Positions 52,740-58,213 of a stretch of 64,000 bases of DNA are shown here, one piece after another; position 1 is the stretch's first letter; each line of letters begins with the position of its first letter. The notes beneath the pieces were generated by a model. The model worked only from the letters and a program-made list of their open reading frames with translations, did no database searches and had not been told where the DNA came from. The stretch lies in the NCBI GenBank assembly GCA_026874595.1, contig CM049317.1, positions 24,828,401 through 24,892,400 on the forward strand, in the 5' to 3' direction. Source of the stretch: Sipunculus nudus (lineage: Eukaryota > Annelida > Sipuncula > Golfingiida > Sipunculidae). Position numbers and translations under genes: made by a program.

Positions 52740-53817
52740 ACTGAATTTCACCAAAATCTCCGATAGTCTGATTCACACGGCTAAGACACACAAGCGCTAA
52801 TACAGAGCACAATTTCTTGAAGAAAAATAAATATCCCTGTATCTTTTACCATGCCTTCTTTTCTTTCTCTCTCAATCCCAAGTATTTATCTTATGTGGTC
52901 AAATGACAAAAAGCAGATACATCTTAATGACAAAAAGCCTGCCGAAAGAAATAAGTTGATTTTGAATTATGTAAGGGTCGAAGATTTTCAATTTGTAGTT
53001 GGAAGAGAATTCCAGGGTTTTTTTTTGGGGGGGGGGGTTACATTTGTTAAATTTTGAGTGTAAAGCTAAAGGAACGTTCACCGAATGTACATTTACATGT
53101 TAAAGTGCAAATGATAAAAGTCATTATTCTAATCATGATGACATTAATTAAATCCATGAGAAAATTTCAATAATTCACACAATATCAGATTTCTTATTTA
53201 CAATTCGCAAAGCCATCTCCGACTGAAACGCCTTCAACCCAAACATCATGACATCGGTTTGTTTGGTTTACTTGTAGACTATATAGTTTTGTTAATGTTA
53301 ACTGCATTTTTACGATAAACGTTAACACTAAAAACAAAAATGTACTCAGAGCAGATTTTCTGAACAATGGCGTACATCTTTTTTTATGCCATGGCAAAAG
53401 CTTTTATGGCCCACTAGGCTGTCAAAGAATGGAATGTCATTGTAACATCCGGTGTAAGCAGGTACCCGTTTAGGGGTGTAAAAAGCCGTTTCACCAATAC
53501 CAGGTATGGGCTAATAACTGTTAATATTAACACAACGGAAAATACTGCACAGCGGGGTTATCACACTTCTAGCAGTGCGTGTCCAAATTTCAATACGGCC
53601 ATATACAAATATCCCAATGGAGGGACGAGGCAGATTATCTGGCTCCCCTCAACTGTAAACTTGGGCCCACGGAAATCCTCCATTTCCAATCAATAATGAA
53701 TAATTACAGGAAAATTAAAAAACCCCTATCAGTGAATTTAGTAAATTTAACACACTTACCTTGAACAGATGTAGCATAGCATAAAATGGTAACGAAAGCG
53801 AAAAATGTGTTCCTCAT
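6435..53817 (-). CDS. WSC-containing double C-type lectin type I membrane receptor (15-exon gene)
   Basis: Joined coding exons (transcript order, minus strand): 53817-53760, 37449-37213, 29634-29489, 27107-26975, 25467-25327, 24909-24676, 23203-23057, 22166-21909, 19925-19812, 17516-17442, 16072-15947, 14233-14152, 11653-11550, 8122-8072, 6535-6435. They total 2007 nt, or 668 residues plus TAA. Predicted layout: signal peptide 1-20; lectin domain 1 at 25-98 and 192-238, interrupted by a WSC domain at 99-191; lectin domain 2 at 243-365; O-glycosylation-prone stalk 366-556; transmembrane helix 557-579; cytoplasmic tail 580-668. Every intron has GT...AG ends with a pyrimidine-rich acceptor tract, and all phases agree. 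C-type lectin domains usually bind carbohydrate or protein ligands, and WSC domains are putative carbohydrate-binding modules, so cell-surface glycan recognition or adhesion is likely. The ligand and any immune role are unknown. Further alternative exons in the long introns cannot be excluded. Confidence 0.9.
8072..8122 (-). CDS. Exon 14: cytoplasmic tail, part 2
   Basis: This exon encodes residues 619-635 (51 nt, phase 1-1), read as GDKPMSINTEVTELYEP, with Y633 in an acidic context. The acceptor is TTTACTTCACAG and the donor is GCCAG|GTAACT. It is a short symmetric exon joining exon 13 and the last exon in frame. Confidence 0.85.
8310..8500. repeat. Decayed tandem repeat in intron 13
   Basis: Three diverged units share TTTTCTGTATTTAA, GTGCTGTACAG, TTGTACGTGGTAAGGCATA and variants, starting near 8315, 8371 and 8451. 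Spacing is 55-80 bp. Confidence 0.55.
8640..8775. repeat. Interspersed GGAGGTTATGTTTT repeat
   Basis: AAGGAGGTTATGTTTTTAC, AGCAGGATTATGTA and GGGGTTGGGCAAATAAAGATC resemble an interspersed repeat type common in marine invertebrate genomes. A second example in the window is at 43875-43990 (AAGGAGGTTATGTTTTCATC). Confidence 0.4.
10171..10250. repeat. (AT)n microsatellite cluster
   Basis: Interrupted AT tracts at 10171-10217 and 10227-10246 in intron 13. Another lies at 12055-12097 in intron 12. Confidence 0.95.
10813..10884. repeat. 18-bp tandem repeat, four units
   Basis: ATTTATTCAAATATGTAG and three variants follow one another without gaps (10813, 10831, 10849, 10867). Confidence 0.7.
11370..11503. 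mobile_element. Short TA-flanked element related to the CAGTGAAACC family
   Basis: It begins TA|CAGTGAAACCTCGTCGAAG and ends ATTCGACTG|TA, an imperfect inverted repeat. At 134 bp it is MITE-sized. It ends about 46 bp from the donor side of exon 13. Confidence 0.45.
11550..11653 (-). CDS. Exon 13: cytoplasmic tail, part 1
   Basis: This exon encodes residues 584-618 (104 nt; enters in phase 2, leaves in phase 1). It is hydrophilic, and reads SHGKVNPEKAYDARGDA and then GKYLENGHIENGDP, with tyrosines at 594 and 607. No ITAM or ITIM spacing is visible. The acceptor is AATCTTTTTATAG and the donor is CCCAG|GTAACG. A 134-bp TA-flanked element ends about 45 bp beyond the donor. Confidence 0.88.
14152..14233 (-). 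CDS. Exon 12: transmembrane helix
   Basis: This exon encodes residues 557-583 (82 nt; enters in phase 1, leaves in phase 2). It is an uninterrupted run of Val, Leu and Ile from 557 to 577, ending FVYYKKST. The Lys pair after YY is a typical stop-transfer signal, which makes the N-terminal lectin portion extracellular. The acceptor tract is T-rich (TTTTTTTTTATTTCAG) and the donor is ACCAG|GTAAGT. Confidence 0.93.
15664..15811. repeat. Compound (CT)n/(AT)n microsatellite
   Basis: A CT tract (about 15664-15688) runs into AT tracts and is followed by a second AT tract at 15774-15811, in intron 11. Confidence 0.95.
15947..16072 (-). CDS. Exon 11: Asn/Gly-rich juxtamembrane linker
   Basis: This exon encodes residues 515-556 (126 nt, phase 1-1). 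It holds an Asn run (SSNNNNNST) with two sequons, followed by a Gly/Pro/Ala/Thr-rich linker ending LSTFQI just before the membrane helix. The acceptor is CGTACTACCAG and the donor is GATAG|GTGAGA. Its GC content is well above that of the surrounding intron. Confidence 0.8.
   Translation of the reverse strand: MVPQKIAATTITTVRQVDRESRPQSRGPGRQRPAADYLHFR
17442..17516 (-). CDS. Exon 10: Thr-rich stalk, part 3
   Basis: This exon encodes residues 490-514 (75 nt, phase 1-1). It is Thr/Met-rich, with VSTTMTTMRTTSTRT in the middle and no cysteine. The acceptor is TTTTTGCATTTCAG and the donor is TACTG|GTAATC. It is a short symmetric exon that could be skipped without a frameshift. Confidence 0.7.
18490..18946. 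mobile_element. TTAA-flanked MITE, copy A
   Basis: TTAA borders both ends. The left end reads AGGGGCCCAATCACCTA and the right end is its near reverse complement (ATGGGCACCT, then TTAA). The TTAA target site suggests a piggyBac-type non-autonomous element. The interior matches 24140-24609 in reverse orientation. It lies in intron 9. Confidence 0.7.
19812..19925 (-). CDS. Exon 9: Thr/Pro/Lys-rich stalk, part 2
   Basis: This exon encodes residues 452-489 (114 nt, phase 1-1). It continues the stalk with segments such as KATPTPKATKQPTLSPTT, and has NTT and NVT sequons and no cysteine. Two in-frame acceptors lie 9 nt apart (ATTTACAG, then AATTCATAG). The first is chosen for its better pyrimidine tract; the second would start the exon at 19916 and drop three residues. 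The donor is CACTG|GTATTG. Confidence 0.75.
21023..21410. mobile_element. TTAA-flanked MITE, copy C (right end eroded)
   Basis: It begins TTAAAGGGGCCTATTGCA and shares interior segments with copy A in the same orientation (the TTTGTTTATAT...CATGTGG block and the ACATCCGTCACAGAAGCATT block). No matching right terminus was found. Confidence 0.55.
21909..22166 (-). CDS. Exon 8: Ser/Thr-rich mucin-like stalk, part 1
   Basis: This exon encodes residues 366-451 (258 nt, phase 1-1). It is rich in Thr, Ser, Ala and Pro, has no cysteine, and contains stretches such as VKTTTVSTTPKPVPQTT and one NSS N-glycosylation sequon near its end. The composition suits a heavily O-glycosylated, extended stalk that lifts the lectin head from the membrane. 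The acceptor is TTCATTTTCAG and the donor is GTGCTG|GTAGGG. Confidence 0.85.
23057..23203 (-). CDS. Exon 7: C-terminal half of C-type lectin domain 2
   Basis: This exon encodes residues 317-365 (147 nt, phase 1-1). It opens G-A like exon 5, then Y323..W326, RQPS (329-332) at the long-loop position, C338, W350-Q-D352 in place of WND, C355 and the closing YVCQF with C363. QPS lacks the asparagine or aspartate of EPN/QPD, so canonical calcium-dependent sugar binding is less likely here than in domain 1. The donor is TTTG|GTGAGT. Confidence 0.92.
24140..24609. mobile_element. TTAA-flanked MITE, copy B
   Basis: It has TTAA at both borders, with terminal inverted repeats AGGTGCCCAATCACCTA on the left and TAGGTGATTGGGCCACT on the right. 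The length is about 470 bp with no coding capacity. It sits 67 bp from the donor of exon 6. Confidence 0.75.
24676..24909 (-). CDS. Exon 6: N-terminal half of C-type lectin domain 2
   Basis: This exon encodes residues 239-316 (234 nt, phase 1-1). It shows the N-terminal pair C243/C252, the helix signature W263.AA..RC270....GDL277, the strand WMGL at 304-307 and W312-K-W314. The acceptor is TTTGTTTATCAG and the donor is CACAG|GTGGGT. The 3' side of this exon lies 67 bp from a TTAA-flanked MITE. Confidence 0.93.
25327..25467 (-). CDS. Exon 5: C-terminal half of C-type lectin domain 1
   Basis: This exon encodes residues 192-238 (141 nt, phase 1-1). It holds the long-loop motif YNQPN (Q201-P202-N203), then C211, C228 and the terminal YICE motif with C236. 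The place of the canonical WND triplet before the third core cysteine is taken by FAD (223-225), which keeps only the aspartate. QPN resembles the EPN/QPD sugar-selectivity motifs of calcium-dependent lectins, so calcium-linked glycan binding is possible but unproven. This half pairs logically with exon 2, which lies two exons upstream. Confidence 0.9.
26340..26418 (-). repeat. Possible tRNA-like SINE head
   Basis: The minus strand reads CTTGGTGGCATAATGGATAG, with an A-box-like TGGCATAATGG, then GCGCTGAACTTGTGACC. It resembles the 5' half of a tRNA, but no 3' half completes a cloverleaf, so a functional tRNA is unlikely. Confidence 0.3.
26755..26951 (-). mobile_element. tRNA-derived SINE in sense orientation
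   Basis: On the minus strand a pol III A-box-like TGGCTCAGGAGG is followed about 40 nt later by a B-box-like GAGTTGAAATCTC, then a unique body (GCAGGCTTAATGG, GGTGCAGTAGACACAGG) and an A-rich tail (ACAAAAAAATGATGATAGG). The body also occurs at 41985-42180. It begins about 24 bp inside intron 4. Confidence 0.6.
26975..27107 (-). CDS. Exon 4: C-terminal part of WSC domain
   Basis: This exon encodes residues 148-191 (133 nt; enters in phase 0, leaves in phase 1). It starts GGTYCYCYNSY, matching the WSC core G.YC.CGN, and continues SGC...C.GD....CG up to C179. With exon 3 it supplies eight cysteines (108, 132, 136, 152, 154, 167, 171, 179), the full WSC set. It closes with F-I-Y, the usual last strand. 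The donor is AACG|GTAAGT. A SINE begins about 24 bp inside the following intron, and decayed partial copies of this exon's 5' end lie upstream in intron 3. Confidence 0.92.
27321..27410 (-). repeat. Decayed duplicate of exon 4 acceptor and first codons
   Basis: The minus-strand sequence repeats exon 4's 3' splice site (TTTATTGCAG) and then GGT GGC ACA TAC TGC TAT TGT TAC AAT (27350-27324), giving GGTYCYCYN, followed at once by TAA. The flanking intron also matches (the block with CAGATCACGG and GCTCAATGTATA). It is a partial tandem duplicate of 27080-27165 that cannot encode a complete WSC half. Confidence 0.8.
27768..27860 (-). repeat. Second, older decayed duplicate of exon 4's 5' end
   Basis: The minus strand has TTTGTAATACAG followed by GGATGCAACTACTGTTACAAC, resembling the acceptor and first WSC codons (G-C-N-Y-C-Y-N). 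The intron side again shares GATCTGTATTTG and TGAGCATCG. It is more diverged than the 27321 copy. A fourth, weaker relative is at 27926-28010, with TTTTAATGCAG and a shared CTGTTTTAACCC block. Confidence 0.6.
28362..28558. mobile_element. G/C-rich MITE with 5-bp target duplication, copy 1
   Basis: The 197-bp element is flanked by direct ATGTG repeats (28357-28361 and 28559-28563). The right end ...CTGGATCTGCTTCTG is the family terminus; the left end is diverged. The interior has G-runs and ATCCGGACCCC. It lies in intron 3. Confidence 0.7.
29489..29634 (-). CDS. Exon 3: N-terminal part of WSC domain
   Basis: This exon encodes residues 99-147 (146 nt; enters in phase 1, leaves in phase 0). The acceptor is TTTTCTTTTCAG and the donor is GTGCAG|GTAAAC. 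It has the WSC opening GCFRD (C108), the paired cysteines of the RC..SAC helix (C132, C136), and the strand YKYAAVQ at 141-147, which matches the usual Y.YAG.Q of WSC domains. The phase-0 junction falls just before the G.YC.C motif carried by exon 4. Confidence 0.9.
30714..30751. repeat. (AT)n microsatellite
   Basis: About 18 AT units in intron 2. Confidence 0.95.
32400..34020 (-). mobile_element. Degraded non-LTR retrotransposon (LINE), 3' part of ORF2
   Basis: On the minus strand the reverse transcriptase catalytic motif is readable as IQYADDTVVTL (YADD at 33943-33932), followed by FEQISGLKVNVDK (33890-33815). Next comes the IKRIINIWTNRGMSSSGKI block with ILKTLILSQ (33760-33563), then EKGGLDMIHLKSK and FKIFWV near 33520-33450, and the late zinc-knuckle-like CSLCKIENETIIHMF near 32910-32860. 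Frame changes and stops separate these blocks. The order is that of LINE ORF2 C-termini; the clade is unresolved. It is inactive. Confidence 0.85.
34056..34350. repeat. GACA-rich repeat with ATGTCCCCCG motifs
   Basis: AATGTCCCCCGC occurs at both ends of the zone (near 34059 and 34312). Between them are GACAGACAGA-type runs (34110-34145 and 34262-34300), and CCCCCGC...GCGGGGG inverted motifs lie at the right edge. Confidence 0.5.
35369..35581. mobile_element. G/C-rich MITE with 5-bp target duplication, copy 2
   Basis: The 213-bp element is flanked by AAAGT direct repeats (35364-35368 and 35582-35586). Terminal inverted repeats are CAGAAGCGGATCCGGG and CTGGATCCGCCCCTG. It contains a GGGTCCGGACCC palindrome and long C-runs. 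It lies in intron 2. Confidence 0.85.
37213..37449 (-). CDS. Exon 2: N-terminal half of C-type lectin domain 1
   Basis: This exon encodes residues 20-98 (237 nt, phase 1-1). The acceptor is TTTTTGTTTTTCAG and the donor is ACAAG|GTTAGT. It shows the first-half hallmarks of a long-form C-type lectin domain: an N-terminal cysteine pair (C25, C35), the helix signature W45..A48...C52...GG.L59, and the WVGG strand at 84-87 (canonical WIG). It ends after W94-RF at the site where lectin domain 2 is also split by an intron. The second half of the domain is not in the next exon; two WSC exons come first. Confidence 0.9.
37519..37603. repeat. Compound (AT)n/(GA)n microsatellite
   Basis: AT units (37519-37573 with one interruption) are followed by about 14 GA units. 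It starts about 70 bp from the acceptor of exon 2. A further AT tract is at 37957-38002. Confidence 0.95.
40967..41036. repeat. Interrupted (AT)n microsatellite
   Basis: AT tracts with single-base interruptions, ending in a short CA run. Similar tracts are at 44151-44191 and 48759-48831 in intron 1. Confidence 0.9.
41985..42180 (-). mobile_element. SINE relative, degraded head
   Basis: It shares with 26755-26951 the body motifs GCAGACTTAATGG and GGTACAGTAGACACCGGG in the same order on the minus strand. The tRNA-like head is poorly preserved (only CTGAGATTTT recognisable). Confidence 0.5.
46935..47330. mobile_element. TTAA-type MITE relative, copy D (ends eroded)
   Basis: It shares the interior of copy B in the same orientation: GAAAAGTTC near the left, AACCGGTAAAACCATGTAACCT, the TTTTGGCGGGTCCC block, and GTTGATATAAACAAAA. 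Terminal repeats are not recognisable. Confidence 0.5.
49537..49745. mobile_element. G/C-rich MITE with 5-bp target duplication, copy 3
   Basis: The 209-bp element is flanked by AACAC direct repeats (49532-49536 and 49746-49750). It starts CAGAAGCGGATCCAGG and ends CTGGATCCGTCCCTG, and matches copy 2 closely throughout. It lies in intron 1. Confidence 0.85.
52627..52738. repeat. (AAT)n/(ATT)n trinucleotide array
   Basis: AAT units switch to ATT units near 52681, making a long self-complementary array. A shorter AAT array lies at 54507-54541 and an ATT array at 47898-47935. Confidence 0.95.
53760..53817 (-). CDS. Exon 1: start codon and signal peptide
   Basis: This exon encodes residues 1-19 plus the first base of codon 20. 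The peptide starts MRNT, continues with the hydrophobic run FFAFVTILCYA and ends TSVQG, which is a typical cleavable eukaryotic signal peptide. The donor is CAAG|GTAAGTG (phase 1). This ATG is chosen because it opens directly into the signal peptide and joins exon 2 in frame. The next exon lies 16.3 kb away. Confidence 0.8.
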
Positions 53818-53856
53818 GTTTGTAGATTTTGCTGGCTATTGCTCCGGTTTAACTGC

Positions 53857-53883
53857 ACTGACTCCCGAGTGTGAAGCTTTATG
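53857..53883 (-). promoter_or_regulatory. Possible core promoter (TATA-like box plus initiator)
   Basis: On the minus strand, CATAAAG lies about 24 nt before TCAGT, an initiator-like sequence, roughly 40 nt upstream of the ATG. The spacing is slightly short for a TATA box and the motifs are weak, so this is tentative. Confidence 0.2.
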
Positions 53884-54023
53884 TGCCATGAACGGTCGCT
53901 TAGGTAAACAGTATGCGTCGCTACAGGGACAGTGGCGTCCCCTGGCGTGCATTTATTGATTCCTGTTCATGTGTGTTTTGTACGATCCCTTCGCGGAGGG
54001 TAGGGTCGGTGTGACCTATCAGG

Positions 54024-54050
54024 TCAGCGTCACGCTGAACCCAGCGTGAC
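54024..54050. promoter_or_regulatory. Overlapping perfect palindromes upstream of the receptor gene
   Basis: TCAGCGT-C-ACGCTGA (54024-54038) overlaps GTCACGCT-6 nt-AGCGTGAC (54029-54036 and 54043-54050). They lie about 210 bp upstream of the start codon. The symmetry suits a dimeric DNA-binding protein, but no specific factor can be named. Confidence 0.3.
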
Positions 54051-55090
54051 AAAGTTGTCCCGGTGGTTTTACAAACTACATGATAAAATGCAAATTAAGA
54101 ATATATATTATGATTTAAAATAAAAATGGCATTACAATGCTACATAGACCTCGGCGTGTCCTATGTACACAGTTTTAAATAATCGACAGAATTCAAAACA
54201 GACAGAGGTCTATCTGGATCAAAGTGTTAAGAAGCCTTGAGACTTATTTGAATATAATATCTCTTCCCTGTACATTTCAGGTTAGCAGATCGATTGTATA
54301 TTTATTAATCAATATTATGCAATCATTTATTATCCCTGCTATCACTTACTTGAAAATATATCGGTAATACATTGTATTTTGCACTATTGAATATTAAGTA
54401 TGCTTGTGCATGTTTGTGTAAGAGAGCAAATAGTATTATATCCATGTGTTTATAATACTATTAATATTTATGATAGTAATTTTATAATAAGCATCTACTG
54501 CTACAAATAATAATAATAAAAATAATAATAATAATAATAAATCACCTTTATGTATTGGTAGTATATTGTTTTATTTTAACCACCGGACTTTTTAATATGT
54601 GTCAAAGCAGCGTATAGAAGCCTAGAAAATATACTAAAAACTCAGCTTACGCTCCCTGAATGTTTTAACGTATGTTTGGGTACGTCGTTTACAATGTTTT
54701 TCATATAGCAGAAAACGGCTGTGTAAAAGTATGTATTGATGAAATTTTAATTATAGTCATATTTTGATTAACCTTGATGACCTAGTCAATGATTGCTTAT
54801 CATTCTTCGCATCCTGATCATGAAGATCATTGGCTCCGTGACCGTTTGGCAAATTTCACTTTCATTAATATTTTGTCAGCTTTTACAATGTATAGATAAA
54901 GTGAGATATTAAGGTAGTAAATGTTGAAATAATAGAAATAAGCAAACTTTTTTTTAATTTAGAATGTTATTGAATTGATTTCAATCCAGCAAATAAAGTA
55001 CCGATCACTTATTTGATATGCATGTTTCATCATTCTAAAAAATTACCGATCAGCGGGAGGAACTCTTTTTCTCCGAGGGTCCCCTGCACT

Positions 55091-55145
55091 CCGCTATGAA
55101 CACCCCGTGCAGTTCAGCTTGACTGCACACGGGGTGTTTCAGCGG
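55091..55145. other. Strong GC-rich hairpin
   Basis: CCGCT, then AACACCCCGTG and CAGT, pair with ACTG, CACGGGGTGTT and AGCGG around an 8-nt loop (TCAGCTTG), with a 2-nt bulge and a small internal loop. It could be a structured RNA element or the palindromic end of a transposon. Confidence 0.5.
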
Positions 55146-56228
55146 GGCGTTCACCCGCACTGTGAGAGCCGAGACCGACTCATGCTTGTACTACATAAAG
55201 ACGGTAAACAAAATTCCCGCCCACAACTGGTGGTAGAGCTCGCGGGATATTCCATTGTTAATCTGATCTGGGCCGCTCAGCTTGTTACCTCATTCTGAAA
55301 TACGTGATCTTAATTGAACTGTTCAAGTGACGGGAGTTACTCATGCGTGAACCATGGGCAAACATGTGTTATATGCTGCTCCGAGTATAACGTGATGATT
55401 CAATCACACACGGCCACTTAACTAATAAATCTATACACATCTACAGTTCCTCTTATGTTATTTTATTGAAGGGTCGGTCAGAAAGTTCAATATATCGGAA
55501 TAATAAAAAAATCGTTTCCAGTGTTTTTTGAGTTATTAATGTTTTTTCTAGTGGTATTAATGCGATAGAGAATCTCACGAATCCTTAATTGTTATCATTT
55601 TGTATATTTACGACATCTTTTAAATCGTGTACTTATAACTGATAGTCTGTTAAAGGTTTATCTGTTATAAATAAAACTTAAAGTCTTGTATTCCTATAAG
55701 GGACTGTCACGTTTATTAGTTGTAACATAATGTCTAGTCATTCTATATTTTGTGAAATGGACCTTGCAATGATATATGTGAAATTAATATAGCTGCTAAT
55801 CTTGTTTATACTGTTAGCAATTGAAATAGCCTTGTTTTTTATCAATGCATTTTTTTGTTAAATTGCCAGTTTTTCTCCGTGACAGCAACATTTCTAGTAG
55901 TTTAAACTCTACATGATACCAACTTTATCTCTATATTTTAGCTTCAAACTAACTGTGTATCCCCAAAAAAATGTAAGATACACTTCAGTCGATAGAATTT
56001 CGTCAAATTATGGTGAGACCTAAAACAGCTCTTACTATTATACATGAAACAAGTGAAACTTGAATTATTTCGTTTTTAATATTCTGAGATAACGCTGTTA
56101 CTTTTTATATAATTAAAGCTTTATATGAACAGGAAAATCCTTGGAACCTTAAATCCATACATTAACCATATGGGTGTATCTACAGGGCCTTCGTCTTGGG
56201 ATGACATATACTCCATACAGAGTATCCT

Positions 56229-56231
56229 AAA

Positions 56232-56297
<66 letters not shown>

Positions 56298-56385
56298 CTT
56301 CCTCTTTCTGTCTTCTCTGTTTGTATGTCTCTGTCTTCTCTCTATGTCTTCTCTCTCTGTCTTCTCTATCTGTCTTTCTCTCTTG

Positions 56386-56431
<46 letters not shown>
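56229..56431. repeat. (CT)n and (AT)n microsatellites
   Basis: A CT array of more than 30 units (56229-56296), degenerate CT-rich sequence (TCTTCTCTCTATG type), then an AT array (56387-56431). Confidence 0.95.
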
Positions 56432-57047
56432 TTCAATTGAAGAAGTATGTCTCTAGAACTAAACGTTGCCTAATGCTATAAGAAGAATGGTTTATGGTAC
56501 AACGACCTCGATCACCAGTACTACCTTGTCCCACCGTTATTAGTCAATTTGTTTAACTATCTCAAACACACTCTAGCGTTGGTGACAGTGCCGTCACATA
56601 TGACACATGGTGGTCAATATCAAATATTAATAATGCACTCTCCAACACAATATATTTGCAGTCCCCATACCTTACTTTTGACTGATCTTGCTAATTTATT
56701 TTTGTGATTAGAATGATCGGCATGCAGAGATCATCGGCAACAAACTCCAATATTCGTGCAGAACAGGGGCGTAAATGCGGGGATAGGTATATACTAGTAT
56801 ATCCCAGGACCAAGCCTCCACTTCTTTTAGCAAAGGGGATTGCCAATGTGATCATCCGACTGGATTTTCAGATAATAATATTTATATATTGGAAATGAAA
56901 TATTTTAATAAATAGAATTATGGACTCTGATTCCATTTCTGAATTAACTATAAAATATTTTATAATTAAACCTGGTTTAGAATATATATACACGTATATA
57001 TATATATACTTCATTGTAATATATCTGACATATGTTACACAGACAAT

Positions 57048-57049
<2 letters not shown>

Positions 57050-57098
<49 letters not shown>
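57050..57098. repeat. (AT)n/(GT)n microsatellite
   Basis: About 20 AT units followed by four GT units. Confidence 0.95.
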
Positions 57099-57100
<2 letters not shown>

Positions 57101-57413
57101 TTATGGTAAAGTTGTTCCACCACCTCAGTCCTGAGAGCCTCAATTTACGTACTGGTGCAGATAGCAAAACTCAGCACGAAGGCGCCATCTATAGGTGAAT
57201 CTTAAATTAACGCCCAGTAACCGTCTTTGCTCAGGCAAGCTCTACAAGTGACCCATTGGGTGCTTGCTTTACAGAGAGCCTTCAAACATTTATATCTTAG
57301 AGGCAGTATGTTTATGTCACATTAAAGTATACACATTTATCTATTTTTTTTTTTGTGAAAACTTTCAATCGACTGTCAATGTGAGACCAGACATCTGTTC
57401 GGAACCAGGTTAC

Positions 57414-57622
57414 CAGGGGCGGATCCAGGATTTAGGAAAAGGGGGGGGGGGGGGTCCAACCCAGGAGGACTAATGAAAATCCCAAAAAAATGTCATCAAG
57501 TCCGGAAAAGGGGAGGTCCAGGCCAAAAAAAATTCGTCTAAAACCCTTTAAAAAAGGTTGCTTCGGGTGAAAAAGGTGGGGGGGGGGGGGGTCCGGACCC
57601 CCCCCCCCCGGATCCGCTTCTT
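57414..57622. mobile_element. G/C-rich MITE with 5-bp target duplication, copy 4
   Basis: It has GTTAC direct repeats on both sides (57409-57413 and 57623-57627). It starts CAGGGGCGGATCCAGGATTT and ends GGATCCGCTTCTT, and is inverted relative to copies 2 and 3. The interior holds a perfect GGGGGTCCGGACCCCC palindrome. Confidence 0.85.
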
Positions 57623-58213
57623 GTTACTCCGGTCATTTGATTGGTTCAATTGTTTTGTTTATTCTGCTGATTTGATACATATGGTATATTCACGTTTTAC
57701 AGTTGCTGGCCAAATCGTTAATGCTTTATCGCCTCGACTGAGAGTGATGCATGCTGGTGGGTGGGAGATCACGGACAAGGGTGACATCTGTTGGGCATCT
57801 GATGAATTCATCAGGCAGTTATACTTACGTAGCGGCATTGAACTGATATTTTACGTTCGCTTCGTCACTGATATCATACAGAGCAAACGTTCTTTATAAT
57901 GAAAAATAAGGTCAGACTTTTATTAAAATCAATCATTTATACCTTACTAGTATAAGGTACTTGTTTATAATATTGCACTTTTAAAAATATATTTTTAGTT
58001 TCATTTCCCGTAGATAGATGGCGTTACAAGTATTACATATCATTGCGGTTACACCTGCGTAAATTTTTGACAGATGGCGCTACATGCTGTAGTAGGAAAT
58101 ATAAATATTGAACCCCGTAGAACATACTTTGCTTCGTTTTGGATACTTTTATACCAAACACGGACATTCCCGATGCGCGGAACAAGCGGAGCTGCGTGAC
58201 AAAAGTCGAGTGG

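Larger units (their letters stand above)
37450..53759 (-). other. Intron 1 of the receptor gene (16.3 kb)
   Basis: This intron separates the signal-peptide exon from the first lectin exon. It contains (AT)n, (GA)n and trinucleotide microsatellites, a SINE-related segment near 42000-42180, one TTAA-type MITE relative (46935-47330) and a G-rich MITE (49537-49745). Long first introns often hold enhancers, but none can be identified from sequence alone. Confidence 0.55.

Noticed and set aside
52521-52754. Poly-Asn/poly-Tyr frame
   Set aside because: It is a translation of the (AAT)n/(ATT)n array.
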